DNA from: Ustilago trichophora
Lineage: Eukaryota > Basidiomycota > Ustilaginomycetes > Ustilaginales > Ustilaginaceae
Direction of reading: 5' to 3'
Length of the DNA stretch: 64,000 nucleotides
NCBI GenBank assembly: GCA_900323505.1
Contig: OOIN01000008.1
Location: forward strand, 310,001 to 374,000
The first letter of the stretch is position 1, and every line of letters starts with the position of its first letter. Under the pieces are notes generated by a model. The model had not been told where the DNA came from. It saw only the letters and a program-made list of their open reading frames with translations, and searched no databases. Made by a program: the position numbers and the translations under genes. Positions 21,713-32,017 of the stretch are shown here, one piece after another.

Positions 21713-22465
21713 ATGTCGTCTGGAATCGGCTCCCTCTTCTCCTCTCTCTTCCTATACCTTCGCTCGCTCCTCTTCTCCAAGCATCTCGAAATATGCGTCG
21801 TCGGATTGCAAGCAGCCGGCAAAACATCCCTCGTCAACCTGCTCTCCTCTGGCCAATTTGCAGACGAAATGGTCCCCACAGTGGGCTTCAACATGCGCAA
21901 AGTGCGGTCGGGCAACACGACCATCAAGGTGTGGGACATTGGTGGCCAACCTCGCTTCCGTAGTATGTGGGAGAGATACTGCCGTGGTGTATCCGCCATT
22001 GTCTTTGTCGTCGACTCTTCAGTTCCATTGCCGAGCTCCAAACTTGAGGCTGCTACAGGTACACCAGCAGCGCCTACAAGCACTGCTTCGACGCCATCCG
22101 CCGCAGCATCCAAAGAGGACACACCACCAGCACCAGCGGCGACTGCAATAGCCACTGCCACTGCCACTGCCACTTCCACTGCGGCGGGACAAAGCACACA
22201 AACCACATCAGCGTGGAATGTCGCCACCGAGGAACTGCATGCGTTGATCGAGAGACCGCATCTCTCCGGTGTACCGCTGCTCGTCCTGGCGACAAAGAAC
22301 GATATCAAGGGGGCGGCTAGGGTGGATGATGTGATTCGCGTGATGAAGTTGGATACCATCGCAAATCGAGAGGTCAGCTGCTACAGTATCAGCAGCAAGA
22401 ATCAGGTCAATATCGATGTCACTCTCAAGTGGCTCGTTGCCAGGAGTCCTGTTGGTCAGCGTTAA
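21713..22465 (+). CDS. ARL8: Arl8-type Arf-like small GTPase with a low-complexity insertion
   Basis: Arl8 sits on lysosomes/vacuoles and recruits motor adaptors and tethers. The 250-residue protein has G1 (GLQAAGKTS), G2 (MVPTVGFNMRKV), G3 (VWDIGGQPRFRSMWERYCRGV) and the Arl8-specific end (CYSISSKNQVNIDVTLKWL). The N-terminus MSSGIGSLFSSLFLYLRSLLFSK is an amphipathic helix without the myristoylation glycine at position 2, as in Arl8. Two oddities stand out. Between strand beta4 (FVVDSS) and the helix continuing WNVATEELHALIERP there are about 60 extra Ala/Thr/Ser/Pro residues, making it 250 rather than about 186 long. G4 reads TKND instead of NKxD. The insertion is in frame; it could instead hide an unspliced intron (a GTACACC donor lies at its start), which RNA data would settle. 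The ATG context CACCATGTCG is strong. Confidence 0.88.
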   Translation: MSSGIGSLFSSLFLYLRSLLFSKHLEICVVGLQAAGKTSLVNLLSSGQFADEMVPTVGFNMRKVRSGNTTIKVWDIGGQPRFRSMWERYCRGVSAIVFVVDSSVPLPSSKLEAATGTPAAPTSTASTPSAAASKEDTPPAPAATAIATATATATSTAAGQSTQTTSAWNVATEELHALIERPHLSGVPLLVLATKNDIKGAARVDDVIRVMKLDTIANREVSCYSISSKNQVNIDVTLKWLVARSPVGQR

Positions 22466-23021
22466 AGGTCAGCAAGCCTTAGATCCTTACCGCGCCACGG
22501 ATCGAATCGTTCTATCTGCACATTCACGCTGTCGATGCCTCGATTCCTGGTCGCGCCAGCACGGAACGTTCGCTTCCTTTGTCCGCACCCATGTCACCGT
22601 TCCTGATTAGCCTCTCTCGCAAATTGTTCTCAGACTGTCTCAGTTGTCGCATCATCAATACCCAGCTTCTTGCCTTTGATCAAAAGTTACCCGGTACGAA
22701 TCACTACTCTAACTGATTGGACTGGACGGCCTTATATCCAGATGCGCTACCTTCGGAATGTGTCAGGACGTTGAAAGATGCTCAAGAATGACCACAAAAG
22801 TTAAGCTGTCTGTTTGTGTAAAGATGATGAAGCGTGTCGCAACCCTGTAATTTAAATTTCGAGGCAACATGCACGCTCGGACCGCGCTGCGTTGGTTCCT
22901 GTCTCCACACCAACACTTTTCCATTCCACGACCATTGATTTTCGCACTTGTCATCCTCCATCCTTCTCGCATCATCCACTTTCATCCCCCTCTTCACCTC
23001 CAAAAAGACCGGCCCGTCATC
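22466..23021. other. Intergenic region between Arl8 and Vps52
   Basis: About 555 bp between plus-strand genes. The Vps52 frame is open back to 22869, but that part is C/T-rich leader. No other gene or repeat is seen. Confidence 0.45.
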
Positions 23022-25322
23022 ATGACCGTGGTCGACGACACCGACGCAGAACGGCTCTCGTCCATTGCCACCTCCGCCTCCCATCTCACTTCTTCTTCCT
23101 CTAGCACCATCCAACAACTCTACACCTCCGCCCTTGCCCAACGATCAACCCTCGAACAACAGCAAGACGCACAGTACCTCTCCCTCGCTTCCACCTTCCT
23201 ATCCCTACACCAGCAAGCATCGACTTCTACCCAACTGCTCAACTCGCTCGAGACATTCCTCTCTACATTCCAATCGGATCTCTCCACCCTCAGCACCCAC
23301 ATCAGCGCACTGCAAAACACCTCCCATCAGATCGATTCGCGACTGGATGCAACGAGAGATGTCGAGATCCAACTTGCAGGCTTTCTATCCGAGATTGCGC
23401 TGAGCCCTCGAGTGGTGGATCTGTTCTTCGAAACCGAACCGGAAAGCAGACCCGAGCTGTGGCTCAAAGCGATAAAACAGCTCGAGAGAGTTCTGGAAGC
23501 AACGTCACCCTCTGCATCGCTTCCCATCCCCACTTCTGCAGCAGGCGCCAGCGCTGCCAAGATGGGCGACATTCGAGCGGTCCAAGAAGTTCGCAGCGTT
23601 GCCGAGGCATGTAAAAACGTCGTCGCCTCCAAACTGCGCACCTACCTAACCTCGCCACATGCCAGCATCAAAGCCAGCGTAACGACCAACTTGCAAGTCC
23701 TCCAGACAAGCGTTCTGCTGCGACATCACAGACCGCTGTATGCGTTTCTGGCGAGACAGATGCCGAGAGTGGCGATCGACGTACAGAGGAGCTATGTCGT
23801 CGCGGCACGCTTGTATTTCGAAACGGCTTTCAGAAGATACGCCAGGAGTCTTGGGGTTGTACGCAAGAGATGGGCCGAATCGAGCGGGTCTGCGCTGATC
23901 ACCGATCCGATTCCGTCGGGTAGCGGTGGTGGCGGAAGCTATGCAGCGGCAGCGATTACAGGGATGCAAAACGGAATGGTGTCGCTGTCCAAACTCATGT
24001 CAAACAGCAGCACTTCCACTATCGCTGGAGGGGCGTTCTTCAGAGCAGGGGGAAGTAGTACACCTCGTAGCAATCCAGACAACAACAATAGCAACAACTC
24101 TTCAACTGGAGACGCAGACTTTATGTCCACCTCGGATCCCTGGCTGTTCCCTACACCTCGTCTGCAGTACTCGAAACTCGACAGCCCTTCCTCCAGCACC
24201 GTGCTGGGCTACCTTGCAGACGAAGCGAGTTTCAAAGCGTGTCCGGAGAATCTTTTCCGCTCTCTCAGCCTGGTTTTGATCGACAATGCGTGTTCGGAGT
24301 TCTGCTTTCTGGCTCGATTCTTCGAAGGAGTGTCATCCTCGGAGAACGATCAAGAGGAGTCTTCTGCAACTTTAAAACAGGATCAGAAGAAAGAAGTTGG
24401 ACAAGGTGTGGTTCTGGAAGAATCGGCCAGTGTTGCAGGAGACGATACGGTGGAAGAAGATAACTCGAACGATCCTGTTGCATCGGTGGTTCAGCTGAGC
24501 CTTGTCGAACAGTCCAAGATCAAAGGTAGAGGAGCGACCGAAGAGATTTTCAAGCAGATTTTCGAACCTGCCCTTTCGACCTGGAGCACTTTTACCAGAT
24601 CTCTGCTCAATGCGTCTTCGGCATCGACGCTCGCTGCTTCTGCCACGTCTGTTGTTTCTGGATCTGGTCTTGGGGTGGGTAGTGTAGTAGGCGGTGGTGG
24701 TGGAGGATCGGTTGGTGGACCAGCGGGATATTTCTCTTTGCTATCTATGGTTCAACTGAATGATGCGCTGTTGGGCCTTGTTAGCAGTAGAGGATGCAAT
24801 GGTGTGGTGGAAAGCGCATTGATGGGGTTCAAAATTGCGGCCTATCCACTACTCAAACGATTTCTTGATGATCAGATCGGTGCAATTTCAACCCTTACCA
24901 ATGGCGCCCCTTCCTCCTCTTCCTCCTCTTCTTCGATGTGGGGGATGATCAACAGTCTCACTTCCTCCTCTTCCACTTTATCCACCACTTGTTCATCCCT
25001 AAATCCGGACTTGGTGGAAGTGATATGCATACGATATACATCGTTATTCACCAAAACCATCTACGTTCTAGGCGAAACACCTGATCCAGGTCTAATCTCC
25101 GCTTTGAACAGACTCCGTTTCGAACTTGCAAAACTCTTCACCTCAAAATCCACATCAACATCATCAACAGAGTGGAACAAAGATTCAAAGACAAAATCAA
25201 TCCACTCTCTAATCGCAGCACTAGAAGCTACAACATCCATTTCGGGATCACGTCTAACCACCCACGCTCACATACAGAACGAATTCTCCTTCTGGAACGA
25301 ACACCTAAAACTCATCTCCTAA
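23022..25322 (+). CDS. VPS52: Vps52, GARP/EARP tethering complex subunit
   Basis: Subunit of the GARP complex, which tethers endosome-derived vesicles to the trans-Golgi. The family pattern is clear in residues 80-330: a coiled coil (LSTHISALQNTSHQIDSRLD), FLSEIALSPRVVDLFFETE, VASKLRTYLTSP and the signature RHHRPLYAFLARQMPRVAIDV followed by YFETAFRRYARSLG. The start at 23022 (MTVVDDTDAERL) follows a C-rich leader; the ATG 51 codons upstream would add a low-complexity segment. Length is 766 residues against about 640-720 elsewhere. The extra length comes from Ser/Gly/Asn-rich loops (about 300-390, 440-500, 550-580) and a serine run near residue 630. No introns. Vps52 acts with Ypt6, whose exchange factor subunit Ric1 is coded about 9 kb downstream. 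Confidence 0.85.
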   Translation: MTVVDDTDAERLSSIATSASHLTSSSSSTIQQLYTSALAQRSTLEQQQDAQYLSLASTFLSLHQQASTSTQLLNSLETFLSTFQSDLSTLSTHISALQNTSHQIDSRLDATRDVEIQLAGFLSEIALSPRVVDLFFETEPESRPELWLKAIKQLERVLEATSPSASLPIPTSAAGASAAKMGDIRAVQEVRSVAEACKNVVASKLRTYLTSPHASIKASVTTNLQVLQTSVLLRHHRPLYAFLARQMPRVAIDVQRSYVVAARLYFETAFRRYARSLGVVRKRWAESSGSALITDPIPSGSGGGGSYAAAAITGMQNGMVSLSKLMSNSSTSTIAGGAFFRAGGSSTPRSNPDNNNSNNSSTGDADFMSTSDPWLFPTPRLQYSKLDSPSSSTVLGYLADEASFKACPENLFRSLSLVLIDNACSEFCFLARFFEGVSSSENDQEESSATLKQDQKKEVGQGVVLEESASVAGDDTVEEDNSNDPVASVVQLSLVEQSKIKGRGATEEIFKQIFEPALSTWSTFTRSLLNASSASTLAASATSVVSGSGLGVGSVVGGGGGGSVGGPAGYFSLLSMVQLNDALLGLVSSRGCNGVVESALMGFKIAAYPLLKRFLDDQIGAISTLTNGAPSSSSSSSSMWGMINSLTSSSSTLSTTCSSLNPDLVEVICIRYTSLFTKTIYVLGETPDPGLISALNRLRFELAKLFTSKSTSTSSTEWNKDSKTKSIHSLIAALEATTSISGSRLTTHAHIQNEFSFWNEHLKLIS

Positions 25323-25467
25323 CTCACTCACAGAGAATTGTCAAATCTAAAAGTCTTTCACACTCCCAACTTGTAACAACAAAACATGCGCACAACTCAC
25401 ACTGTGCAAAGCCAATGACAAACCTCGAAGCGAGGTCATGAGTTTGTAACCCATCCTGAGCAACGAA

Positions 25468-25516
<49 letters not shown>

Positions 25517-25653
25517 GTACCAAATCGTCACTTTTAACAAACAGCTTTTGCTGTAGTCATGTGTACGATGGATGATATAAGTTAAATTTTGAGCAAAAAA
25601 AAAATCAAAGCTACAATGACAATGACAGGGAAAAAAAAGGCGAGAGAGGTCTT
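25323..25653. other. Tail-to-tail intergenic region with a 44-bp poly(A) run
   Basis: Space between Vps52 and the minus-strand MAPKKK gene. It contains an uninterrupted A run at 25469-25512 and a shorter A run near 25595. It probably holds the two 3' UTRs; no gene is seen. Confidence 0.6.
25469..25512. repeat. Poly(A) homopolymer, 44 bp
   Basis: Uninterrupted run of 44 A between convergent genes. Length in the native genome may differ because homopolymers are prone to assembly and sequencing error. Confidence 0.9.
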
Positions 25654-28600
25654 CTAAGATTCATCCGGAAGCGTAGATAGCGACGAATCATGACGAAGCA
25701 TAGCCATCCTCTGAGCTTCTTCCTTCTGATACTGTAGATCGGCAACGATGGCTGGATAGCCGGGATGCGAGTGATTTGGATGGCCTGGGACGTGTAGTGG
25801 TCTCTCTCCATTCCTTTCATTTTGATCTGCGGCTTCTTGCTGGTCCAATTGCATCCTTTCCTCTTCTGGCTCGACGCCGTTAGCCTCGGGCTGCTGCGCA
25901 TCATCGTCTTGACCATGCGCAGGCTCTGCCTCCTTCTGCTGCTGTGTCTGCTGCTGTCGGAATCCAAGACTAGCTTTCAGGCTCATACTGGGGTTGTAAG
26001 GCGTAGTAATCCCCGTACCCCCCGAACTAGATCCTCCTCCTCCACCAGCCTCACTACTATTCCATCGACTTCGGGTACTGTTCAACGACGAAACGTTCCT
26101 ATCCAAACTCTTGAACAAGCTAGAAGGTTGGACACCGGGCGTTTGCGGATTTCCAACACCTTGACCAAACGCATGATGACCAGCCTCGAGCGAACTGGTG
26201 ACGCTAGAGCCGCTACTCTGGCTCATATCATCGTACCCGACATCCCCCGGTAGCATCCCTCCGACAGGGACACCTGCGAGCTCTGCTGCTGCTTCGGCTT
26301 CGTTCGCCGCATCGAGCTCTTCAATAAGGCTGCGCATCCATGGGTCTTCCTTGAGCTGGATTGCAGTGGGTCGCTGTCGGGGATTGATGGTAAGACACTG
26401 GCGAATGAATTCGATACCCATCGGTGAGAGTTGGCTGGGATCCGGCAAGGCTGGATGCTGCTCGGCCATCCCGATGTGGAACATGATCGCCCACTCGTTG
26501 TCAAAGTTGCTCCAGGGTCGTTTGCCGGTGGCGAATTCGAGTACGACACATCCCAGACTCCAGATATCTGCTGCGGACTGCGGGACGTCGGCGTTGCCCT
26601 TGATCACCTCGGGTGACATGTACATGGGCGTTCCCTGCAAACTTGCCATGGCGCCTGCGGGACCGCCCTGCTTACCACCATCCATACCCTGGGCCATCAT
26701 GCCGATGTTGCCAAGTCCACCCGTCTTGCGAGAGCGTTGGATGGTGCGGCTGTTCTTGGCGAGGATCTTGGCAGCGCCGAAATCGACGTACTTGAGCACG
26801 CCCATGTGATCCAGCAAGATATTGTCTGGCTTGATGTCGCGATGGATGATCCCTTGCGAGTGGAGGTAGATGAGACCCTCGAGCATCTGCAACGTGTACA
26901 CCTGGATGACAGTTTCGTCTTCGATTCTGCCGTGCTCGAGTAGCGCTGCAAGCGATCCACCCTGGCAGTACTCTTCGAAGATGTAGACGCGGTCGCGATG
27001 CACCTCGATACCGTAGTATTCGACAATGTTGGGATGACTGAGCATCGACATGACCTCCATCTCGTCCTTGATTTGCTGGTACAGACTCGGTGTAGACGAG
27101 ATGTCCTGGAAGCGGATCTCTTTGACCGCCATGAGACCTCCACTGTCGAGGTTGACAGCCAGATAAACTGTACCGAACGTTCCACCACCGATGAACTGAC
27201 CTTGCTGCCAGCGGATCGTGATCTTGGAGGCCGACTGAGCCAAGAATTGCAGGCTGCGGTCCTCGAGACGCGTGTCGTCCAGCACTCTTCCGATGAGACG
27301 CTGTTCGGCCTCGAGTTCGTGTCTCGCAGCATCCCACTCGAGCACCTTGGAGATCCAGCGCTCTTCGGTGGCTTGCATCGCTGCATCGAGCTTGTTGACC
27401 AGCATCTGAGCGCCGATACCCGGCCCGACCAGCGATGCCTTGGTAGCCTGTCCCTGTGAGGCAGCTTCGCCATTGCCCTGCAGCCGCAACGACTGGAAGT
27501 CTTCCGACAGGTTCTGCACTGCATCGGCTCCTCCGGCGGTAATACGGTTGCGTTCGGCCTTCTCGCGTTCCAATTTCTCCTGTTCTTCTTGCGCCTTTGC
27601 GACACTGCTTCTGGCACCGAGAATGTCAAAGTGCGAGATCAGCAGAGCCATACACGAAGCCACCTTGGCCCGAAGCAGTGCAAAGTCTTGCTCGTTCAGT
27701 CTAAAGATGTTTTCGGCCGAGGTGATGTGGTTGGCGTTGCCGAGAGCAGTGACGGCCCACTTGAACGTCTTGCGCTCGCTTGGCACGCAGTCGTCGCAAA
27801 TGAATGCGATCCAGTCAATGGCAAGGCGAGCCAAAGCCAGGGTCATCTGGTCTCGCAGACGAGCCGACTCGATGAAGGGAAGCGCACGACGTCCATGTTC
27901 AGCTGCCATCGAATAGCAATTCTGAATCAACTCGTCGCAGTTGCCACCAAGACCTCCCGCTGCGTTCTCACTCGTGGTGGAACGAGGCGTGCCACCTCTA
28001 GCACGAGCCCGCACACCCAAGCCACGGAGTCGGCGACGGATCTCTGGCACTTTGCGAATGATGGTGTCGGAAAGCATGTAGACGCCCTTGTTGATATCCT
28101 CGAGCCCAGACTGGACACGGCTCATGTGTGCCATCTGGTCGTTGAGCGTCTCGAGTGGGAATGCGGCGTGGCCGTCTTCGCTTCCATCGTCAACATCTTC
28201 GCCCGTGCCTGTGTGTGCAAAGACGCTCTGGAAGTGGCGCTTGGCCAGCTCGAGGCGTCCCTTGGGTCCATCAGCGATCAACCGAACGCGTCGGTCTGCA
28301 AGCGCAATGTCGACACGAGGCATGATGTGGTGCATCACCTTACCCGTCCACATGAACGGGTCACGCGGACTCAAAAGAAGGATGTAGCGAGGGTGCTCGT
28401 CGGCATCGTCATCGGCACCTCCTGTGCCAGTGCCGGCAGCAGCAGCAGCAGCAGCGTTGGCTCCTGTCTGCTTTTCGAGCTGTTCACGCAAGGCATTGGC
28501 GTTGCCAGCTCCACCTGCGGCTGTGTCCTCACCGTCTTCGCCATCGACGTTGAGCGCGTTGGCGGTGGCATCTGCAGCCAAGGCAGATTCTTCTTCTCCT

Positions 28601-31515
28601 GGTCGTACACGATGCAGACATTTGCAGACGAGCTCTTGGATGAGGTCTGGCTTGTCCTGCAGGCTGGGCTCGGCAATCAGGTAGATACCGTTTTCTTCAA
28701 GCGCCTCGGTGTAGACCAGAAAGTAGTCGTGATCAATGAGCGTAAGCATGAAGGAGCTGAGTGTCATACCTCCAGCATTTGTGGCGTCGCTGTATCCGGC
28801 AATCGATTGGTCGTCCGCCTCGAGATAGTCGGCCGAGGGTCGAAGGGTACCGAGATCGTACTCTGCTGCGTTGTCGAGACGATTTCGAATGTCACGAGCG
28901 AAACCCAGCAGTTTTCGCGAACGAATTCGCACATTGTCGAAGACGCTGTGGATCCACTTGGCTCTGTCTTCGAGGGTGATCAAGTTCTTGCTGTTGGATG
29001 CGTGACCGGCGGCAGCGCCAGTTCCGAGGTTAGGCGCTTGATCCGACTTTGCGAGGCCGACCGGACCGGATGTGGGATTGGGGAGGCGTCGACCGTGCTG
29101 GTCCTGCTGCGTCATTGTTGCGGTAAGCTCACGATTAAAGTAGCGTGCGATACGGTCAAAGAGCTTGTTGACGAAGCGGGTGATGTTGGTGGCTACGATG
29201 ATATCTCCTCCCTCGATCGACTCGACAGCCGTGCTGAGGAAGCGCCATTCGGGCTCGAGAATCTCGGTTTCTTTAAAGTAGACACTAGCCTTGAGTTTGA
29301 GGCGGAGCAGCTTGAAGAAGAATTTGAGGGCACTTCGTAGCACCTCGTCATAGCCCTCGGCGATGCATGGAGCCAGATCCCAGCCACGTCCAGGGTCAGC
29401 GACAATGATGCTGGTGTAGTTGAGCTTGACTCTGCAGGCCATGGCGAGCGCTGTTCGCAGATCGTCTGTGAGTGAATCGACGATGAGTACACTCGGTTCA
29501 GCGAGCTTGCCGGCATAGTCGAGACGCAATCTCAGGGCGCCTTGCATCAGACGAGTAGGGAAGTTGATAAGCGTGACAAGCTCCGGTTCGAACGAGGGCA
29601 GTGCCATGCGTTCAAACTCTTTGTGGAATCTGAGGATGGTCTCCTTTGCTTTGATGATGAGCTGATAGAGGCTGGCGAGGGTACGTTTTTCGAAAGTGGA
29701 CTGAAGAGAGCCTTCCTTCTGGATTCTCTCAACAAAGGTGCTGTCATCGTCGGCAGCGGCTCGACCGGAGCGTTGCTGCTCTCGCTGCTGGTGACTTTGA
29801 CTTTCGCTCCTCTTGCGCTCGATGTCGTAGTCACGAGTGCCATGAGCAGCAATTTCGAGCGTGTCCGAGCCAGTCCATTTGCGTAGAATGTCAATCTGGA
29901 GACGCAGAGATGTGGTGGTATTGTACCAGCTGTAGAGCGCACCAAGCTTGGCTTGCACCTCTGCGTCGCCCCATTCCGGGACGATCTCGACGGCACGCCT
30001 GGTGGAAGGGAACTGCTCCTCTGCACTGTCGATTCGACCGAGGAGATGGCCAATCTCGGAGAGCACAGTTTCCTTTTGGGTTTGCCCCTCTGAAGGCGCT
30101 ACCGAAGCTTGGTCCGACTCGCCCTTTTCCGACTTGGATGGATCAGCGTCGCTGGTACCTTCTTTGGTGGATGAGCCCATCTCGCTGCTGTCACCTCTGG
30201 CGTTCTGAGAGACATTGGCAGAGGAAGAAGAGCTTGGCCCAGTGCGACTTTCTGCGGTTGCAGTGTGTTCTGCGCGACAGTCGCGCACCTCCTGGACGAG
30301 GTCCTTGAGCATTTTGCCAAAGCCGTCCTTGAGACGCTTTTCTTCTTCGTCGATAGCTCCGCGGTGTAAGCCACGACCACGCAGAGTTGCTTTGATGTCG
30401 AGCCAGCGTTGATAGCTGAGCTCTTGACGTGACAAGTCGGGAGTGTCGACCGAGTTGATACGCTTGGTCTCGGACTTGAGCACCTCGGAGTTGAGTACGG
30501 ACCCGAGCATGCTCTGCCATTCCATGCGATGCTGGGGATTAAGAATGGGAGTCTCGTGCTCGCCGAGATCTGCAGGCGTGTGAAGATCTGCGGGGAAGCT
30601 GGGACCGGGAGTTGCGGTGACACCGATGGCAGTATCGATGGGTGGTGCCATGGGATCAAGAGGTGGTGCGAGCGTGCGGGCTGCAGCGGGAGCAGCGGGA
30701 GCATTCAAGGAATGACTTTCACCATCCCAATCGTCACTGTCGTCACTAGCACTGGCGCTGGACCAGCTCAGGGCGGCGCTGTTGCCTGGCGGAGGTATTG
30801 AAGCTTTGGCTTTGGACTTGTCGTAAGCGGAGCCGCTGCGGGAAAAGTAATCGTATTCGTCTGCAATGGCTGCTACTTCGGCGTTGCGTGATCTGCGAAC
30901 GGCTGCTTCGTCTGCGCTGCTGCCGTAGTGATCGTCGGTGTCATCATCATCATCATCATCGTCAAAGTCGGCCAGTAGCGCTGTATCTTGTCGACGCTGA
31001 CGTTCTGCTCTTCGCTTTTCGACCTTGACCTGGCGTGCGACGAGGCTGATGGTGGGGTCATCGAAGTAGTTGGGGTCTGTGGAAAGGTCACGATCTTCTG
31101 GCAAGGGTTGTGCAATGCTGGAAGTGCGCGCACGGGTTGAAGTTACGTGACGCAGAGACGAACTGGAACGAGGTGCAGGACGGGGCTGCGTACGTGTGCC
31201 CAGACCAGCTGCGGGAATGCGTTGACGCCGATCGCCATTGGATGCTGTAGCTCTGTCATCGACGGCAAGGGAGTGGGATGACTCGTCACCGTTGCTGGTG
31301 TCCGGCTCTTGAAAGGAGACACTAGTTACCCGCCTTCTGGTTGGTGAGGCAGCAGAGTCTGGGTGGAGCGTTGTCTGAGGTGGATGCTGATCGTGCTCTT
31401 CTTTTTCTTCTTCTTCCTCCTCTTGCTCCTCACGGATAGGATCGTCCACTAGAGATGAAGGGCCGGCTTGGTTGTTGCGAAAGGCACTGTCGTTGTCATG
31501 AGGTGGCTCTGACAT
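25654..31515 (-). CDS. SSK2: Ssk2/Ssk22/Wis4-type MAP kinase kinase kinase (HOG stress pathway)
   Basis: MAPKKK that activates the Pbs2-Hog1 branch in osmotic and oxidative stress. It is one 1953-residue frame without introns. Residues 1-350 are disordered, with acidic runs (EEQEEEEEEKEEHDQ) and Ser/Pro stretches. About 350-1400 is the long Ssk2-type regulatory region (for example YQRWLDIKATLRGRGLHRGA and MPRVDIALADRRVRLIADGP). The kinase domain spans about 1436-1728: glycine loop GQFIGGGTFGTVYLA, lysine in MAVKEIRFQD (about 1463), catalytic loop HRDIKPDNILL (about 1557), VDFGAAK (about 1578) and the APE-equivalent GTPMYMSPEVIKG (about 1630). The YVDFGAAK loop is typical for Ssk2/Wis4. A 225-residue Ser/Gly/Gln-rich tail follows, longer than usual; yeast Ssk2 is 1579 residues and ends soon after the kinase. 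It shares its promoter region with RIC1. Confidence 0.93.
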   Translation of the reverse strand: MSEPPHDNDSAFRNNQAGPSSLVDDPIREEQEEEEEEKEEHDQHPPQTTLHPDSAASPTRRRVTSVSFQEPDTSNGDESSHSLAVDDRATASNGDRRQRIPAAGLGTRTQPRPAPRSSSSLRHVTSTRARTSSIAQPLPEDRDLSTDPNYFDDPTISLVARQVKVEKRRAERQRRQDTALLADFDDDDDDDDTDDHYGSSADEAAVRRSRNAEVAAIADEYDYFSRSGSAYDKSKAKASIPPPGNSAALSWSSASASDDSDDWDGESHSLNAPAAPAAARTLAPPLDPMAPPIDTAIGVTATPGPSFPADLHTPADLGEHETPILNPQHRMEWQSMLGSVLNSEVLKSETKRINSVDTPDLSRQELSYQRWLDIKATLRGRGLHRGAIDEEEKRLKDGFGKMLKDLVQEVRDCRAEHTATAESRTGPSSSSSANVSQNARGDSSEMGSSTKEGTSDADPSKSEKGESDQASVAPSEGQTQKETVLSEIGHLLGRIDSAEEQFPSTRRAVEIVPEWGDAEVQAKLGALYSWYNTTTSLRLQIDILRKWTGSDTLEIAAHGTRDYDIERKRSESQSHQQREQQRSGRAAADDDSTFVERIQKEGSLQSTFEKRTLASLYQLIIKAKETILRFHKEFERMALPSFEPELVTLINFPTRLMQGALRLRLDYAGKLAEPSVLIVDSLTDDLRTALAMACRVKLNYTSIIVADPGRGWDLAPCIAEGYDEVLRSALKFFFKLLRLKLKASVYFKETEILEPEWRFLSTAVESIEGGDIIVATNITRFVNKLFDRIARYFNRELTATMTQQDQHGRRLPNPTSGPVGLAKSDQAPNLGTGAAAGHASNSKNLITLEDRAKWIHSVFDNVRIRSRKLLGFARDIRNRLDNAAEYDLGTLRPSADYLEADDQSIAGYSDATNAGGMTLSSFMLTLIDHDYFLVYTEALEENGIYLIAEPSLQDKPDLIQELVCKCLHRVRPGEEESALAADATANALNVDGEDGEDTAAGGAGNANALREQLEKQTGANAAAAAAAGTGTGGADDDADEHPRYILLLSPRDPFMWTGKVMHHIMPRVDIALADRRVRLIADGPKGRLELAKRHFQSVFAHTGTGEDVDDGSEDGHAAFPLETLNDQMAHMSRVQSGLEDINKGVYMLSDTIIRKVPEIRRRLRGLGVRARARGGTPRSTTSENAAGGLGGNCDELIQNCYSMAAEHGRRALPFIESARLRDQMTLALARLAIDWIAFICDDCVPSERKTFKWAVTALGNANHITSAENIFRLNEQDFALLRAKVASCMALLISHFDILGARSSVAKAQEEQEKLEREKAERNRITAGGADAVQNLSEDFQSLRLQGNGEAASQGQATKASLVGPGIGAQMLVNKLDAAMQATEERWISKVLEWDAARHELEAEQRLIGRVLDDTRLEDRSLQFLAQSASKITIRWQQGQFIGGGTFGTVYLAVNLDSGGLMAVKEIRFQDISSTPSLYQQIKDEMEVMSMLSHPNIVEYYGIEVHRDRVYIFEEYCQGGSLAALLEHGRIEDETVIQVYTLQMLEGLIYLHSQGIIHRDIKPDNILLDHMGVLKYVDFGAAKILAKNSRTIQRSRKTGGLGNIGMMAQGMDGGKQGGPAGAMASLQGTPMYMSPEVIKGNADVPQSAADIWSLGCVVLEFATGKRPWSNFDNEWAIMFHIGMAEQHPALPDPSQLSPMGIEFIRQCLTINPRQRPTAIQLKEDPWMRSLIEELDAANEAEAAAELAGVPVGGMLPGDVGYDDMSQSSGSSVTSSLEAGHHAFGQGVGNPQTPGVQPSSLFKSLDRNVSSLNSTRSRWNSSEAGGGGGSSSGGTGITTPYNPSMSLKASLGFRQQQTQQQKEAEPAHGQDDDAQQPEANGVEPEEERMQLDQQEAADQNERNGERPLHVPGHPNHSHPGYPAIVADLQYQKEEAQRMAMLRHDSSLSTLPDES

Positions 31516-32017
31516 GTTGAAAGAGATCGAGAATGAGTTGAGAAATACTGGCGTACGACTGTTGCTACTGTGTGTATGCTTGGTGATAGCTTTTCGCGCT
31601 CGAACGGCTTGTGATACTGACGAAGCGGCTGCCGCCGGGATTGGTGTTGGGAGGACGGTTTGGAAATCAAGATAGTGAGTGCGGTTGGGTCATCACGCTG
31701 GAGGGCAAGCTCGTCGAAGCGAGAGAGGATGGTGGTGTTTATGAGCGACGGTGTTTGGTGAAGGACAACCCAAGCTTGGATAAAGAGGCACTGGGTACAA
31801 GCCGGACGTTGATGCAGACTGCGTATAGCATCAAGGATGGGTAGTTGTTCGAAAGGGGGGCCGATGTCGATGTCACTGTTGTACTACTGTAGGCAAAAGT
31901 TGAAGGTGATGATGCAGAAAGCAAAGCGGCATTCGGATCTGACTCTCTCAGCTCTCTAGTGAGCGTCAAAGGGAAATCTGATTTCCGATGCTGCCATGCA
32001 GAAGGCTACGCAGTCAC

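Noticed and set aside
27589..29340. 583-codon plus-strand open frame
   Set aside because: It is antisense to the Ssk2-type kinase gene, including its regulatory region, with no recognisable motif; a shadow of codon bias on the other strand.
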